Made by a program: the position numbers and the translations under genes
Source: Anaerococcus tetradius ATCC 35098
GTDB taxonomy: Bacteria > Bacillota > Clostridia > Tissierellales > Peptoniphilaceae
DNA length: 64,000 bases
Assembly (NCBI RefSeq): GCF_000159095.1
Contig: NZ_GG666296.1
Coordinates: 100,067-164,066, forward strand
Direction: 5' to 3'
Part shown: positions 1-9,235 of the stretch, one piece after another
Layout: every line of letters begins with the position of its first letter
Position numbering within the stretch: position 1 is the stretch's first letter
The notes under the pieces: generated by a model
What the model was told of the DNA's origin: nothing
Database searches by the model: none
The model's input: only the letters and a program-made list of their open reading frames with translations

Positions 1-1938
1 AAGATAGCTTTTCTTACGGAAAATGGACTCTATGGCAAGTATATCCTAGAAAATTACAGCAAAGATGAGATAGACGAGCTAGAAAGCTATATGGACTTTA
101 CTAGGGATGATATTTTCACCTACTCTGGTCTAGACTTGGTCAAAAAGAGATATCTAATTACCAACCATCAAGGAGATTTAATTGAAAAGGTTCAAGAGAT
201 GTTTATGGGAATAGCCATGCACCTTGCCATTCCTGAGAAAGATAAGATATCTTTTGCGAAAAGACTCTATGATATCCTATCAACCCTCAAAGCAACCATG
301 GCTACACCAACTATGACTAATGCGAGAAAGCCTTTCAACCAACTATCCTCTTGCTTCATAGATACAGTTCCAGACACCTTAAAGGGAATTTATAGATCCA
401 TTACCAACTTTGCAGAAGTTTCTAAGCATGGGGGTGGTATGGGCCTTTATTTTGGAAAAGTAAGGGCTAATGGCTCAGATATTCGTGGCTTTGAGGGAGT
501 TGCAGGTGGAGTCATCCGATGGATAAGACTTGCTAACGACACAGCTGTTGCAGTAGATCAACTTGGAGTAAGACAAGGGGCAGTTGCAGTTTATCTTGAT
601 ATTTGGCATAAAGATATGCCAGAATTTTTGGGGCTAAGGACAAACAACGGAGATGACAGGATGAAGGCTCATGACGTCTTTCCTGGAGTATGCGTGCCAG
701 ATCTATTCTGGAGACTAACCCGTGATGATATAAATGCAGATTGGCACATGTTTGACCCTCATGAAGTCGAGAAAAAATACGGCAAGGCCATAGAAGATAC
801 CTATGGAGAAGAATTCGAGGACTTTTACAAAAAACTTGTAGAAGATAAGGATATATCAAGAAGAACTATGTCTGTAAAAGATATGGTAAGACTTTTGATT
901 AAGTCTTGGACTGAAACAGGCACTCCTTTTATCTTTAATAGAGATGCTGTAAATAGATTAAATCCAAACAAGCACATGGGTATGATTTACTCATCAAATC
1001 TTTGTACAGAAATTGCCCAAAATATGAGCCCATCAGAGTCAGTTTCAACTGAAATTATAGACGAGAATGGAGATACAATTATAGTAAATAAGACAAGACC
1101 TGGAGATTTTGTCGAGTGTAACCTAGCAAGTCTAACCCTAGGAAAAGTCGATGTAAATGACGCCTCAGAGCTTGAAGAAACTGTAAGAACTGTAGTAAGG
1201 GCCCTTGATAATGTAATTGACCTAAACTACTATCCAACTCCATATGCTAAGGTAACCAACAAAAAATATAGGGCCATAGGCCTTGGCACAAGCGGTTATC
1301 ATCATATGCTTGTTAAAAACGACATTAGCTGGCAAAATGAACAAGCTCACGGAGAATTTGTAGATAGGGTTTATGAAGATATAAACTATTATGCTATCAA
1401 AGAATCTTTAGAAATCGCTAAGGAAAAAGGAGCCTATTCTTGCTTTGAAGGAAGCGATTGGGAAAGCGGAGCCTACTTCGACCTAAGAGACTATAAGAGC
1501 CAAAGATGGGAAGAATTAAGAGGCGAAATTAAGCGACATGGTCTAAGAAATGGTTACCTAATGGCCATAGCCCCAACAGGATCAACTTCGATTATATCTG
1601 GTACATCTGCAGGAGTAGACCCAATCATGAGTCGTTACTTCCTAGAAGAAAAAAAGGGTGCAATTGTTCCAAGGGTTGCTCCAGGACTTACCACAAAGAC
1701 CTTCTGGTTTTACGAAAATGCCCACGACATAGACCAAAATATATCTATGAGAATGGCAGGCATAAGACAAAGACACATCGATCAAGCCCAATCAGTAAAT
1801 ATTTACATCACCACAGAATATTCCATGAGGCAGCTACTAAACATCTATATAAGTGCCTGGGAAAGTGGAGTTAAGTCTATTTATTATGTGAGGGGAAAGA
1901 GTCAGGAAGTGGAGGAATGTGATTCCTGTGCAAGTTAG
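1..1938 (+). CDS. Ribonucleoside-diphosphate reductase, alpha (catalytic) subunit, 5'-truncated
   Basis: Large subunit of class I ribonucleotide reductase, which reduces ribonucleoside diphosphates to deoxyribonucleotides. The reading frame is open to the first base of the window, so the N-terminus, where an ATP cone would lie if present, is missing; 645 residues are visible. Class I marks seen: SSCFID (first redox cysteine), SNLCTEI (thiyl-radical Cys with its Asn and Glu neighbours), ECNLASL (second redox Cys), the PTGSTS loop, and a C-terminal CDSC pair that re-reduces the active site. It needs the beta subunit encoded at 2857. I cannot decide between NrdA and NrdE type from the visible part, so no symbol is given. 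Family assignment is firm. Confidence 0.95.
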   Translation, partial: KIAFLTENGLYGKYILENYSKDEIDELESYMDFTRDDIFTYSGLDLVKKRYLITNHQGDLIEKVQEMFMGIAMHLAIPEKDKISFAKRLYDILSTLKATMATPTMTNARKPFNQLSSCFIDTVPDTLKGIYRSITNFAEVSKHGGGMGLYFGKVRANGSDIRGFEGVAGGVIRWIRLANDTAVAVDQLGVRQGAVAVYLDIWHKDMPEFLGLRTNNGDDRMKAHDVFPGVCVPDLFWRLTRDDINADWHMFDPHEVEKKYGKAIEDTYGEEFEDFYKKLVEDKDISRRTMSVKDMVRLLIKSWTETGTPFIFNRDAVNRLNPNKHMGMIYSSNLCTEIAQNMSPSESVSTEIIDENGDTIIVNKTRPGDFVECNLASLTLGKVDVNDASELEETVRTVVRALDNVIDLNYYPTPYAKVTNKKYRAIGLGTSGYHHMLVKNDISWQNEQAHGEFVDRVYEDINYYAIKESLEIAKEKGAYSCFEGSDWESGAYFDLRDYKSQRWEELRGEIKRHGLRNGYLMAIAPTGSTSIISGTSAGVDPIMSRYFLEEKKGAIVPRVAPGLTTKTFWFYENAHDIDQNISMRMAGIRQRHIDQAQSVNIYITTEYSMRQLLNIYISAWESGVKSIYYVRGKSQEVEECDSCAS

Positions 1939-2012
1939 AAAACAAAAAAAGTAGTTAGTAGTATTTCGCAGTTAATGAAATATTGTGAAATTTAAAAATA
2001 AATAAGAAAAAG

Positions 2013-2083
2013 AAAAGACCATTGGAAAGGGCCCAAAGCTAGGCTAAAACTAACTTTGTGCCTATTCCACAGAGGTCTTTTAT
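2013..2083. terminator. Bidirectional terminator between the reductase alpha gene and a convergent gene
   Basis: AAAAGACC (2013-2020) pairs with GGTCTTTT (2074-2081), with an inner CCAAAG/CTTTG match. Both sides end in A/T runs, which suits convergent genes. It overlaps the stop codon of the minus-strand gene. Confidence 0.7.
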
Positions 2084-2424
2084 TTTTCTTTAAGGGCAGA
2101 TAGGCCATCTAAGATGAAATTTATTACAAAATATCCAAGCCCCAAGTAAATCCTATTGAATTTATATTTATCATTTATAAAGCTAAAGGATTTTATACCG
2201 AGTTTTTCTTGGATGATAGATAAAATAAGGATTAGGAAAATCGAAATAAGAAGGGCTATAATCATATTTATCTTAGACTTCTTAGAAAGATGAACCAATC
2301 CTCTTTCCCTAAAGATAGCAAATGTAAATAAAAGCATAAAAAATACTAGCAGGCCCCTAGGGATTTCTATAAAAAAACCAACTATTAAAGCCAATAAATA
2401 CAATATTCCACTTATAAAAATCAT
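2080..2424 (-). CDS. Hypothetical small membrane protein
   Basis: 114 residues with about four hydrophobic segments, separated by short basic loops (RERG, KKSK). I do not recognise a family. The ATG at 2424 is chosen because AAGGAG lies six bases upstream; a longer reading from a TTG at 2463 has no such site. It sits convergent to the reductase alpha gene and divergent from the holin-like gene at 2520. No catalytic motif is visible. It is probably real because of its strong ribosome site and its fit between a terminator and a divergent promoter region. Confidence 0.6.
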   Translation of the reverse strand: MIFISGILYLLALIVGFFIEIPRGLLVFFMLLFTFAIFRERGLVHLSKKSKINMIIALLISIFLILILSIIQEKLGIKSFSFINDKYKFNRIYLGLGYFVINFILDGLSALKEK

Positions 2425-2519
2425 GCCGACTCCTTTTTGTTTTATTATATCAAAAACTTTCAATCTTGCCCTTATTTTTTATTCTAATATAATAATATCA
2501 AAAGAAAAAAGGAGATTTT

Positions 2520-2846
2520 ATGGTTCTATTTGTAGCAAATGCCCTAGCCTTATGGCTTATGAGCAATTTTATTTCACATATTTCATTTGATAAACCATCT
2601 GCCCTAGTTCTAACGGCAGTGGTATTAACTATATTACAGAAAATTGTCACACCTGTTCTAAAGTTTTTATCATTTCCTATAAGTTTCTTAACTTTGGGCT
2701 TGTTTAACCTAGTGATAAATGCTTTTGTCTTGTATCTGGCATTCAAATTTGTAGACGGTGCTAATATTGATAGCCACCTAGGAAGTCTTGTTGTAGCAAG
2801 TGTTATCCTTTCAATAATAGTATCTAGCGTACAATATATTTTATAA
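2520..2846 (+). CDS. Phage holin family 4 / YvlD-like membrane protein
   Basis: 108 residues, almost entirely hydrophobic, with four predicted membrane segments and the FPISFLTLGLFNLVINA stretch typical of the Phage_holin_4_2 (YvlD) family. Despite the family name these are usually chromosomal membrane proteins of unclear role, and nothing phage-like is nearby. AAGGAG precedes the ATG. The stop is 10 bases before the reductase beta gene, whose ribosome site lies in that gap, so the two are probably co-transcribed. Function unknown; family call fairly sure. Confidence 0.8.
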   Translation: MVLFVANALALWLMSNFISHISFDKPSALVLTAVVLTILQKIVTPVLKFLSFPISFLTLGLFNLVINAFVLYLAFKFVDGANIDSHLGSLVVASVILSIIVSSVQYIL

Positions 2847-2856
2847 GGAGTAAAAA

Positions 2857-3915
2857 ATGGAAGAAAGTAAAAAAAGAGAAGTCGCTAAACGTGGTATCTT
2901 CAATGAGGATGGAGATATAGACCTTGGCAAGAGAAAAATCATCCAAGGAAATACTACCAACTTAAATGATTTCAACAACTTAAAATATACATGGACAAGT
3001 GATTGGTATAGGCAAGCAATGAATAATTTCTGGATACCGGAGGAGATTAACCTAAACCAAGATATCAAGGATTATAGAAAGCTTGACCAATACGAGAAAA
3101 AGGCTTACGACAGGATTCTTTCCTTCCTAACCTATCTTGATTCAATCCAAACAGCCAACCTACCAAACCTACAAACCTACATCACAGCAAACGAGATTAA
3201 TCTTTGCCTATCAATTCAAACCTACCAAGAATCAATCCATTCTCAATCTTATTCCTATATCTTAGATACAATTTGTTCGCCTGAAGAAAGAACAAGGATC
3301 CTTTACCTATGGAAGGAAGATGAACACCTCCTAAAGAGAAATGAATTTATAGGAGAGCAATACAATGAATTTTTGGAAAATGATGATGAATTTAGATTCA
3401 TGAAAGTCCTTGTGGCCAACTATATTCTAGAAGGAATCTATTTCTATTCAGGCTTCTCCTTCTTCTACAATCTAGGGAGAAACGGCAAAATGCCAGGAAC
3501 TGTCCAAGAGATAAGATACATCAACAGGGACGAAAACACCCACCTTTGGCTCTTTAGGTCTCTGATAAACGACCTTAAAAAAGAAAGAGAAGACCTCTTT
3601 GTACCAGAGCTTCAAAATTATTATAGGAATATGCTAAAAGAGGGTGTAGAACAAGAAATAGCCTGGGGTAAATACGCCATAGGCAATGAAATAGCAGGTC
3701 TTAACGAAAAGATGATAGAAGATTATATAAAATATTTAGGCAATCTTAGGGCCAAGGGCCTAGGTCTTGAAGCTCTCTATGAAGGATTCGATGAAATTCC
3801 AGAATCTATGAAATGGGTTGACGAATACTCAGATCCAAACGGAGTAAAAACTGACTTCTTCGAAGCCAAGGTAACAGCCTACTCTAAATCATCAATCATA
3901 GAAGACGACCTATAA
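2857..3915 (+). CDS. Ribonucleotide reductase, beta (radical-generating) subunit
   Basis: 352-residue small subunit of class I ribonucleotide reductase; it holds the dimetal site and generates the radical used by the alpha subunit. All ligands can be read: Asp95 (YLDSIQ), Glu125 and His128 (QESIHSQSY), Glu192 (ILEGIY), Glu226 and His229 (DENTH). Tyr132, seven residues after Glu125, is the radical tyrosine position, so this is a tyrosyl-radical enzyme rather than a tyrosine-less variant. No nrdI or nrdH gene lies in the window. The gene follows a holin-like gene by 10 bases and ends in a strong terminator. NrdB versus NrdF is not resolved. Confidence 0.93.
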   Translation: MEESKKREVAKRGIFNEDGDIDLGKRKIIQGNTTNLNDFNNLKYTWTSDWYRQAMNNFWIPEEINLNQDIKDYRKLDQYEKKAYDRILSFLTYLDSIQTANLPNLQTYITANEINLCLSIQTYQESIHSQSYSYILDTICSPEERTRILYLWKEDEHLLKRNEFIGEQYNEFLENDDEFRFMKVLVANYILEGIYFYSGFSFFYNLGRNGKMPGTVQEIRYINRDENTHLWLFRSLINDLKKEREDLFVPELQNYYRNMLKEGVEQEIAWGKYAIGNEIAGLNEKMIEDYIKYLGNLRAKGLGLEALYEGFDEIPESMKWVDEYSDPNGVKTDFFEAKVTAYSKSSIIEDDL

Positions 3916-3921
3916 AATAAA

Positions 3922-3957
3922 GCCGACTTAAGCTAAGCTTAAGTCGGCGATTTTTTA
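3922..3957. terminator. Strong bidirectional terminator
   Basis: GCCGACTTAAG and CTTAAGTCGGC form a perfect 11-bp stem, followed by TTTTTT on the plus strand and a T-rich run on the minus strand. It serves the reductase beta gene and the convergent symporter gene, whose stop codon it touches. Confidence 0.9.
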
Positions 3958-5331
3958 TTTTAAGCAAGCCTCATATTCTTTGCTGGACTTTCTTATCCTT
4001 TCTGGATCTTGAAAGAAGTCCTTTATAAGCTTAACAAGTATAGGGCTTAGGCCTATAAGAGCTATCAGGTTTGGTAGGGCCATTAGACCATTTAAGATAT
4101 TCGCTATAGTCCAAACAAGACCTAGGTCTATGTTTGCACCCAAGAATACAAAAATAACATAAACTATCCTATAAGGGATAATTATTTTTCTGCCAAAGAT
4201 AAAATCAAGGCTGACTTCTCCATAATAAGCCCAACCGAGTATGGTTGATAAGGCAAAGAGGCTAAGACCTATGGTTACTATAATAGGGCCAAAGCTTGAA
4301 CCACTGGCGAAGGCTTCTGATACAAGAGTACTTGCATCGACATTAGTCTTTGTGTTAGCCCCTGTTGTAAGAATAACTAGGGCTGTCATTGAACAAATTA
4401 TAATTGTATCGACAAAAACCTCTGCGATTCCCCAGATACCTTGGCGGATGGGGTGATCTGTTTTAGCCGAAGCGTGGGCTATAGGTGATGAGCCAAGGCC
4501 TGCCTCGTTGGTAAAGACTCCACGAGCAATTCCCGCACTTATTACTTGTCTTATAGAAAGGCCCACCAGTCCACCACCAAGAGAGCTTGGTCTAAAGGCT
4601 CCAACAAAAATAGAAGAAATTGCTGGAAGGATATGAGTCCTATTAATAAAAAGAATACTCAAGCAACCAACTATGTAGAGGATGGACATAAAAGGGACTA
4701 ACTTTTCTGTAACCTTGCTTATAGAATTTATGCCTCCTACAACTACTACAGCACAGATTATGCTTAAAACAATACCAGTTATTAAGGGATTTATATTGAG
4801 GTTTTGCTTTAGGACTCCTGCTATGGCGTTGGATTGGGTAGAATTTCCTATACCAAATACAGCAAGACCTGCAAAAATTGCGAAGGACTTGGCGAGCTTC
4901 TCATTTCCAAGACCATTTTTGATATAATACATAGGCCCACCCACAAAACGGTCTCCTTTTTTTTCTCTGAAGGCAACAGCAAGACTTACTTCAGCAAACT
5001 TAGTTGCCATACCGAAAATCGCAGCAAGCCACATCCAAAAAATTGCTCCAGGACCTCCTATGAGGATTGCTAGAGAAACACCTACTATGTTTCCAGTTCC
5101 GACAGTACCAGCAAGGGCAGTCGCGAGAGCTTGGAAGGATGAAATATCACCTTTTTTGTGGAAAGGATCTTTCTCGAAAACTCTTCCTAGGGTATTTTTT
5201 AAGGAATAGGAGAGTTTTCTAAATTGTATAGCTCTGGTTTTTATAGTTATGTACATACCACATCCCAAGATGCCTACTATCAGCGGTAGACCCCAGAGGA
5301 ATGCTTCAAATGCCTTCAAATAATCTATCAT
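3955..5331 (-). CDS. Alanine/glycine:sodium symporter (AGCS family)
   Basis: 458-residue inner-membrane transporter that imports alanine or glycine with sodium. Family signatures are clear: the GTGNIVGVS stretch near residue 75, GGPMYYI, and the FTNEAGLGSSPIAHA segment. Around ten membrane helices are expected, and length is normal for the family. The start is set at 5331 because GGAGG lies five bases upstream; a second ATG 12 bases earlier overlaps that site. It ends at a shared bidirectional terminator. Use of sodium fits the V-ATPase in this window, whose rotor keeps sodium ligands. The exact amino acid transported cannot be told from sequence. Confidence 0.92.
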   Translation of the reverse strand: MIDYLKAFEAFLWGLPLIVGILGCGMYITIKTRAIQFRKLSYSLKNTLGRVFEKDPFHKKGDISSFQALATALAGTVGTGNIVGVSLAILIGGPGAIFWMWLAAIFGMATKFAEVSLAVAFREKKGDRFVGGPMYYIKNGLGNEKLAKSFAIFAGLAVFGIGNSTQSNAIAGVLKQNLNINPLITGIVLSIICAVVVVGGINSISKVTEKLVPFMSILYIVGCLSILFINRTHILPAISSIFVGAFRPSSLGGGLVGLSIRQVISAGIARGVFTNEAGLGSSPIAHASAKTDHPIRQGIWGIAEVFVDTIIICSMTALVILTTGANTKTNVDASTLVSEAFASGSSFGPIIVTIGLSLFALSTILGWAYYGEVSLDFIFGRKIIIPYRIVYVIFVFLGANIDLGLVWTIANILNGLMALPNLIALIGLSPILVKLIKDFFQDPERIRKSSKEYEACLK

Positions 5332-5411
5332 AATTTCCTCCAAATATGTTTATTTATTATTTTATTCCTATAATTATAAATTACAATGCGGAAATAAAGT
5401 TTTTTTATGAT

Positions 5412-5460
5412 AAAGAAAAAGAGAATATATAAATTATTTCAAAATAATCCATATATTCTC
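5412..5460 (-). terminator. Terminator of the glycosyltransferase gene
   Basis: GAGAATATA and TATATTCTC pair across a loop that itself folds (ATTATTT/AAATAAT). On the minus strand the hairpin is followed by TTTTTC. It lies six bases beyond the glycosyltransferase stop codon. Confidence 0.8.
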
Positions 5461-5466
5461 AGTAAA

Positions 5467-6552
5467 CTACAGATGTAAATAAAAATTAGAAAGCCAATTT
5501 GCAGTTTCTTTTATATCAAAGCCTGCTTCTTTGATTTCTTTTCTGGTATCCTTTCTTTCATAAGCTCCAGTAGCTAGGATAGCTCTAAGCCATGGACCTG
5601 TCCCCTCATCAATTGGAATAAATTCAACAAGGTCGGTTATCTTTGAATTTTTATCAATTGTATCAGCTAGAAGGCACTTAAGGCCTGCTGCCTGAGCTTC
5701 TATTGTTGATACTGCAAGACCTTCATAAAGAGAAGGGAGGATGAAGATATCTATGGCCTGCAAGAGTTCGTTTACATAGCCAATAGAACCCAAAAATCTT
5801 ACATTTTCCTCTATGCCCAAATCCTTTACCTTTTTTTCTATATCAGCCTTTAACTCTCCAAGACCTGCCATTACTAGGAGGTAGGAATTATCTTCTTTAA
5901 GTAAGTCATTGAAAATATCTATGAGAAAGCTGTGGTTTTTCTGCTTATTAAATCTAGCTATGTGGCCTAAGACTTTTTTATCCCCGAAATTTAGCTTTTT
6001 TCTTATTTTCTCTCTAACTTCTGGATTGAAAGCAAATTTTTCAAGCTCGATACCATTGTTTAGGACTTTAAAATCAGAGCCTGGGCCAAACATCCACTCA
6101 CCAGCATCCTTTGAGCAAGCAAATCTGTAGCTTGCCTTATTATCGACATTTTTGTTTAGCATATCCATAATTTTGCCCTTAAAACCTGGTATATTTTGTG
6201 TGTTGTGGCTGTGGGCAAGGCCAATACGCTTATTTTTCTTACAAGCATCCATCACAAGGGCTACTATGGATTCCTTATGGCAGTGGACTATCCTATATTC
6301 GGGATGACTTTTAAGCAAATCGTCCCAAGCTTTCTTGTAAGCAAAGTGGTTTGTCCCCTTGTAGTTGGGAATCCTAAAAATTTTTCCGCCAAGCTTTCTT
6401 ACTTCTTCTTCGTAGGCACCTTCCTCCTTGTGATGGACTACGAAGTCAAACTGGATTTTCTCTCTGTCTATATTTCTGTAAATGTTCATAACTAGAGTCT
6501 CAGCGCCTCCACGATTGAGAGTGCCAAAGACGTGCAAGATTCTAATGCTCAT
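5467..6552 (-). CDS. Glycosyltransferase, GT4 family (GT-B fold)
   Basis: 361-residue cytosolic glycosyltransferase that transfers a sugar from a nucleotide-sugar donor, probably in capsule, exopolysaccharide or cell-wall glycan synthesis. N-terminal acceptor domain with the GGAE motif (LNRGGAET, near residue 15) and HCHKE/AHSHN segments; C-terminal donor domain with GHIARFNKQKN and the E-x7-E motif (YEGLAVSTIEA). It resembles EpsF-like enzymes of low-GC Gram-positives. The start at 6552 follows GGAGG; an ATG 12 bases earlier overlaps that site. It stands alone with no polysaccharide cluster, so donor and acceptor are unknown. Confidence 0.88.
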   Translation of the reverse strand: MSIRILHVFGTLNRGGAETLVMNIYRNIDREKIQFDFVVHHKEEGAYEEEVRKLGGKIFRIPNYKGTNHFAYKKAWDDLLKSHPEYRIVHCHKESIVALVMDACKKNKRIGLAHSHNTQNIPGFKGKIMDMLNKNVDNKASYRFACSKDAGEWMFGPGSDFKVLNNGIELEKFAFNPEVREKIRKKLNFGDKKVLGHIARFNKQKNHSFLIDIFNDLLKEDNSYLLVMAGLGELKADIEKKVKDLGIEENVRFLGSIGYVNELLQAIDIFILPSLYEGLAVSTIEAQAAGLKCLLADTIDKNSKITDLVEFIPIDEGTGPWLRAILATGAYERKDTRKEIKEAGFDIKETANWLSNFYLHL

Positions 6553-6611
6553 TATTACCTCCATTTCTATTAATTATATCATAAAGAAGTTTCTTAGCTA
6601 GAGGCAATATA

Positions 6612-6625
6612 TTAGGTTAACCTAA
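6612..6625. promoter_or_regulatory. Palindromic DtxR/MntR-type operator
   Basis: TTAGGTTAACCTAA is a perfect 14-bp palindrome nine bases upstream of the -35 box. It closely resembles the half-site TTAGGTTA known for DtxR-family metal repressors. The operon it precedes ends in a DtxR-family gene, so autoregulation is likely (inference). Confidence 0.75.
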
Positions 6626-6634
6626 AAAAATAAT

Positions 6635-6662
6635 TTGACGAGCAAAATCGATGTGATATAAT
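6635..6662 (+). promoter_or_regulatory. Promoter of the metal ABC transporter operon
   Basis: TTGACG (6635-6640) and TATAAT (6657-6662) with a 16-bp spacer, 30 bases before the start codon. The palindromic operator lies immediately upstream. Confidence 0.8.
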
Positions 6663-6691
6663 AAACTTATAAAACTTTAGGAGGATAAGAA

Positions 6692-7666
6692 ATGAAAAAA
6701 ATTTTCATGCTTCTTGCTCTATCACTAGCCCTCGTTTCTTGTAAGGGAGCTAGCAGTCCTGATACGAACAAAGAAGCTAATGATACAAAAAAAGAAGTTA
6801 CACAAACAGCTAAGGATGATTCAAAAAAGACTGTTACAGTTACTACATCCTTCATAGCTGATATGGTTAATGAACTTGTTGGCGATAAGGTCAATGTAGA
6901 GATGATTATTCCAGCAGGAGAAGATCCACATCTTTATGTTGCAAAGCCAGAAGATTTGACCAAACTTAAAGAGGCCGACCTTGTTTTGTACCACGGACTT
7001 CATTTTGAAGGCAAGATGGTTGAAGCACTCGAGGCAGTAGGTTATCCAATCACTCAAAATTTTGATGAATCAAAAATCGGCAAGATGGATGAGGGTGGTA
7101 CAGAGGTTATCGACCCACACTTTTGGTTTGATATTTCCCTTTATAAGCAAGCTTTCTCAAATACATCAGCCAAGCTTCAAGAGCTTCTAAAGGATGATCC
7201 AGAAACTGTAGCTAAGATTAAGGAAAATGAGAAAGCCTACCTAGCTAAATTAGATGATCTTGATTCTTATATCAAAAAGAGAATTGCAGAAATTAATCCT
7301 GAATCAAGATACCTAATAACTCCTCATGATGCCTTTAATTATTTCTCAAGAGCTTATGGGATGCAAGTAATGGCTCCACAGGGAGTAAGTACCGATTCTG
7401 AAGTTTCTAATAAGGACCTTGAGGATACAGCTAAATTTATAGCTGAAAAGAAAATAAAGGCTATTTTTGCCGAGTCAACAACAAATCCAGAGAGAATGGA
7501 AAAGTTAAGAGAAGTTGTAAAGGCAAATGGTTTTGATGTAAAGGTTGTAAGTGGAGATGGTCAAGAACTATTTTCTGACTCCCTCGCTAAGAAGGGCGAG
7601 CTTTGCGATAATTACATTGATATGTATAAGCACAATGTTGATTTGATGGTAGAAAACCTAAAGTAG
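6692..7666 (+). CDS. Metal ABC transporter, substrate-binding lipoprotein (TroA-like, Zn/Mn)
   Basis: 324-residue cluster A-I binding protein that captures Mn or Zn outside the cell for the ABC importer encoded by the next three genes. The signal peptide ends in LVSC, so Cys17 is the lipidation site. A charged linker (about residues 20-45) precedes the mature domain. Predicted metal ligands are His80 (EDPHLY), His143 (DPHFW), His212 (TPHDAF) and Asp296 (ELFSDSL). The third ligand is His, as in TroA, rather than Glu as in the Mn-specific PsaA type. First gene of a five-gene operon under a palindromic operator. Confidence 0.93.
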   Translation: MKKIFMLLALSLALVSCKGASSPDTNKEANDTKKEVTQTAKDDSKKTVTVTTSFIADMVNELVGDKVNVEMIIPAGEDPHLYVAKPEDLTKLKEADLVLYHGLHFEGKMVEALEAVGYPITQNFDESKIGKMDEGGTEVIDPHFWFDISLYKQAFSNTSAKLQELLKDDPETVAKIKENEKAYLAKLDDLDSYIKKRIAEINPESRYLITPHDAFNYFSRAYGMQVMAPQGVSTDSEVSNKDLEDTAKFIAEKKIKAIFAESTTNPERMEKLREVVKANGFDVKVVSGDGQELFSDSLAKKGELCDNYIDMYKHNVDLMVENLK

Positions 7667-7674
7667 GAGTAGAT

Positions 7675-8382
7675 ATGGCCTATGCAATTGATATAAAGAA
7701 TCTTGACCTATCCTATGGAGAAAATAAGGTCTTGGAAGATATTAATTTACAAATAAAAGCGAATACTAAGACAGCCATAGTTGGAGCCAATGGTGCAGGT
7801 AAATCTACCCTCATAAAGGCAGTAATAGGCTTTGCAAAAAAGGATAAGGGAGAGATTAAAGTTTTAGGAAAAGATATCGAACTAGCTAAGACTGATATTG
7901 CATATGTTCCACAAAAAGATTCAGTTAATTGGAATTTCCCAATAAGTGTTATGGACGTGGTTTTAATGGGAAGGTACAAAAAGGGCAAGCTCTTTAAAAA
8001 ATATAGCAATGAAGACAAAGAGCTTGCTATCAAAGCCCTTGAGCAAATCGGCATGCTTGATTTCAAAGATAGGCAAATAGCTTATTTATCTGGAGGTCAA
8101 AAGCAGAGGGTCTTTCTTGCCAGAGCACTCGCTCAAGACGCTGAGCTTTATATATTAGATGAGCCTCTTACAGGTGTCGATATCAAGACAGAAGATATAA
8201 TCGCTAGTGAATTTGATAGATTGAAAGAAAATGGAAAGACTATCGTATGTGTTCACCACAATATTTATTCACTAACAAAATATTTTGACGATATAGTCGT
8301 TCTAAATAGAAATGTTAAGTTCCATGGTCCTATCCATACCGACAGCGTATGTAGATATATTGAACAAGGCTTTAGGGGATAG
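7675..8382 (+). CDS. Metal ABC transporter, ATPase subunit
   Basis: 235-residue cytoplasmic ATPase that powers the Zn/Mn importer. Walker A GANGAGKST (about residues 38-46), Q-loop YVPQKD, ABC signature LSGGQKQR, Walker B LYILDEP and the switch His in VCVHHN are all intact. It starts 8 bases after the binding-protein gene and its stop is one base before the permease ATG, a tight arrangement consistent with coupled translation. Confidence 0.94.
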   Translation: MAYAIDIKNLDLSYGENKVLEDINLQIKANTKTAIVGANGAGKSTLIKAVIGFAKKDKGEIKVLGKDIELAKTDIAYVPQKDSVNWNFPISVMDVVLMGRYKKGKLFKKYSNEDKELAIKALEQIGMLDFKDRQIAYLSGGQKQRVFLARALAQDAELYILDEPLTGVDIKTEDIIASEFDRLKENGKTIVCVHHNIYSLTKYFDDIVVLNRNVKFHGPIHTDSVCRYIEQGFRG

Positions 8383-8383
8383 T

Positions 8384-9226
8384 ATGGATGTTTTGATGTC
8401 TTATTCTTTCAGAGTTGTACTGATGGGAACGAGCCTGCTCGCCATCGTTGCAGCCCTTGTTGGAAGCATAAATGTTTATAAAAATCAATCCCTCATAGGC
8501 GATGCTATGGGCCATTCTAGTTTTTTTGGAATAGTCCTAGCCTTCATTTTAATAAAAGAGAGGAATCCACTCTTTCTCTTGTTTGGAGCTATGTTTGCGG
8601 CAGGAATTTGCTTTTATTTGGTGAATTTCGCCAACAAAAATTCAAAAATTGGTGCAGATGCTAATATGGCAATAAGCCTTTCAGGTTTGTTCGGTCTTGG
8701 TCTTGTCTTGAAATCATACATTCAAGCTAACCCTTCTTATCAAAAGACTAGCCAAGCCGGTCTAAACAATTATATTTTTGGGCAAGCTGCCTATCTGATG
8801 GAAGCTGATGTGAAAGTCATCTTTATAGCCTTGTTGATTTGCCTTTGTATATTTCTTCTTTTCTTTGAAGATTTTAAGGCTTATATCTTTGATAAGAACT
8901 TCTCTATGATGATTGGAGTAAATACCAAGCTTCTAGATTATTTGATACTCTTTATGACAATTCTAGTAATTGGTGTGGGTATTAAGGCTGTTGGAGTAAT
9001 ACTTATTTCATCATTTTTGATAATACCAACTGTAAGTGCAAGCAAGTTTGCTAGAAGCTATGAAGGACTCTTAGCTATCTCTTCTATATTTGCCTTGCTT
9101 GCTGCCTTCGTTGGAACCTTTATATCGACAGCTTACAAGGGATTCTCTACAGGGCCATCAATAATAATTGCTGCAAGTCTTATAGGCTTTGTATCATTCG
9201 TATATGCTATTAGGAAAGGAAAATAA
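8384..9226 (+). CDS. Metal ABC transporter, permease subunit 1
   Basis: 280-residue membrane subunit of the ABC-3 family (ZnuB/MntB/TroC type) with about eight helices and the conserved VGSINVYKNQSLIGDAMGHS entry segment. I place the start at the ATG one base after the ATPase stop. A longer reading would overlap the ATPase gene by 71 bases and add a non-homologous N-terminus. Two permeases in one operon suggest a heterodimeric channel, as in MntCD or TroCD. Confidence 0.9.
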   Translation: MDVLMSYSFRVVLMGTSLLAIVAALVGSINVYKNQSLIGDAMGHSSFFGIVLAFILIKERNPLFLLFGAMFAAGICFYLVNFANKNSKIGADANMAISLSGLFGLGLVLKSYIQANPSYQKTSQAGLNNYIFGQAAYLMEADVKVIFIALLICLCIFLLFFEDFKAYIFDKNFSMMIGVNTKLLDYLILFMTILVIGVGIKAVGVILISSFLIIPTVSASKFARSYEGLLAISSIFALLAAFVGTFISTAYKGFSTGPSIIIAASLIGFVSFVYAIRKGK

Positions 9227-9235
9227 GGAGGGCTA

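Noticed and set aside
533..859. Open frame opposite the reductase alpha gene
   Set aside because: It is a by-product of codon bias in the strongly conserved alpha gene and has no ribosome site or family resemblance.
2520..2846. Holin-family protein as a sign of prophage
   Set aside because: The family is mostly chromosomal and no other phage gene, integrase or attachment site is nearby.
8312..8383. Longer N-terminus of metal permease 1
   Set aside because: It overlaps the ATPase gene by 71 bases and does not look like the family's N-terminus.
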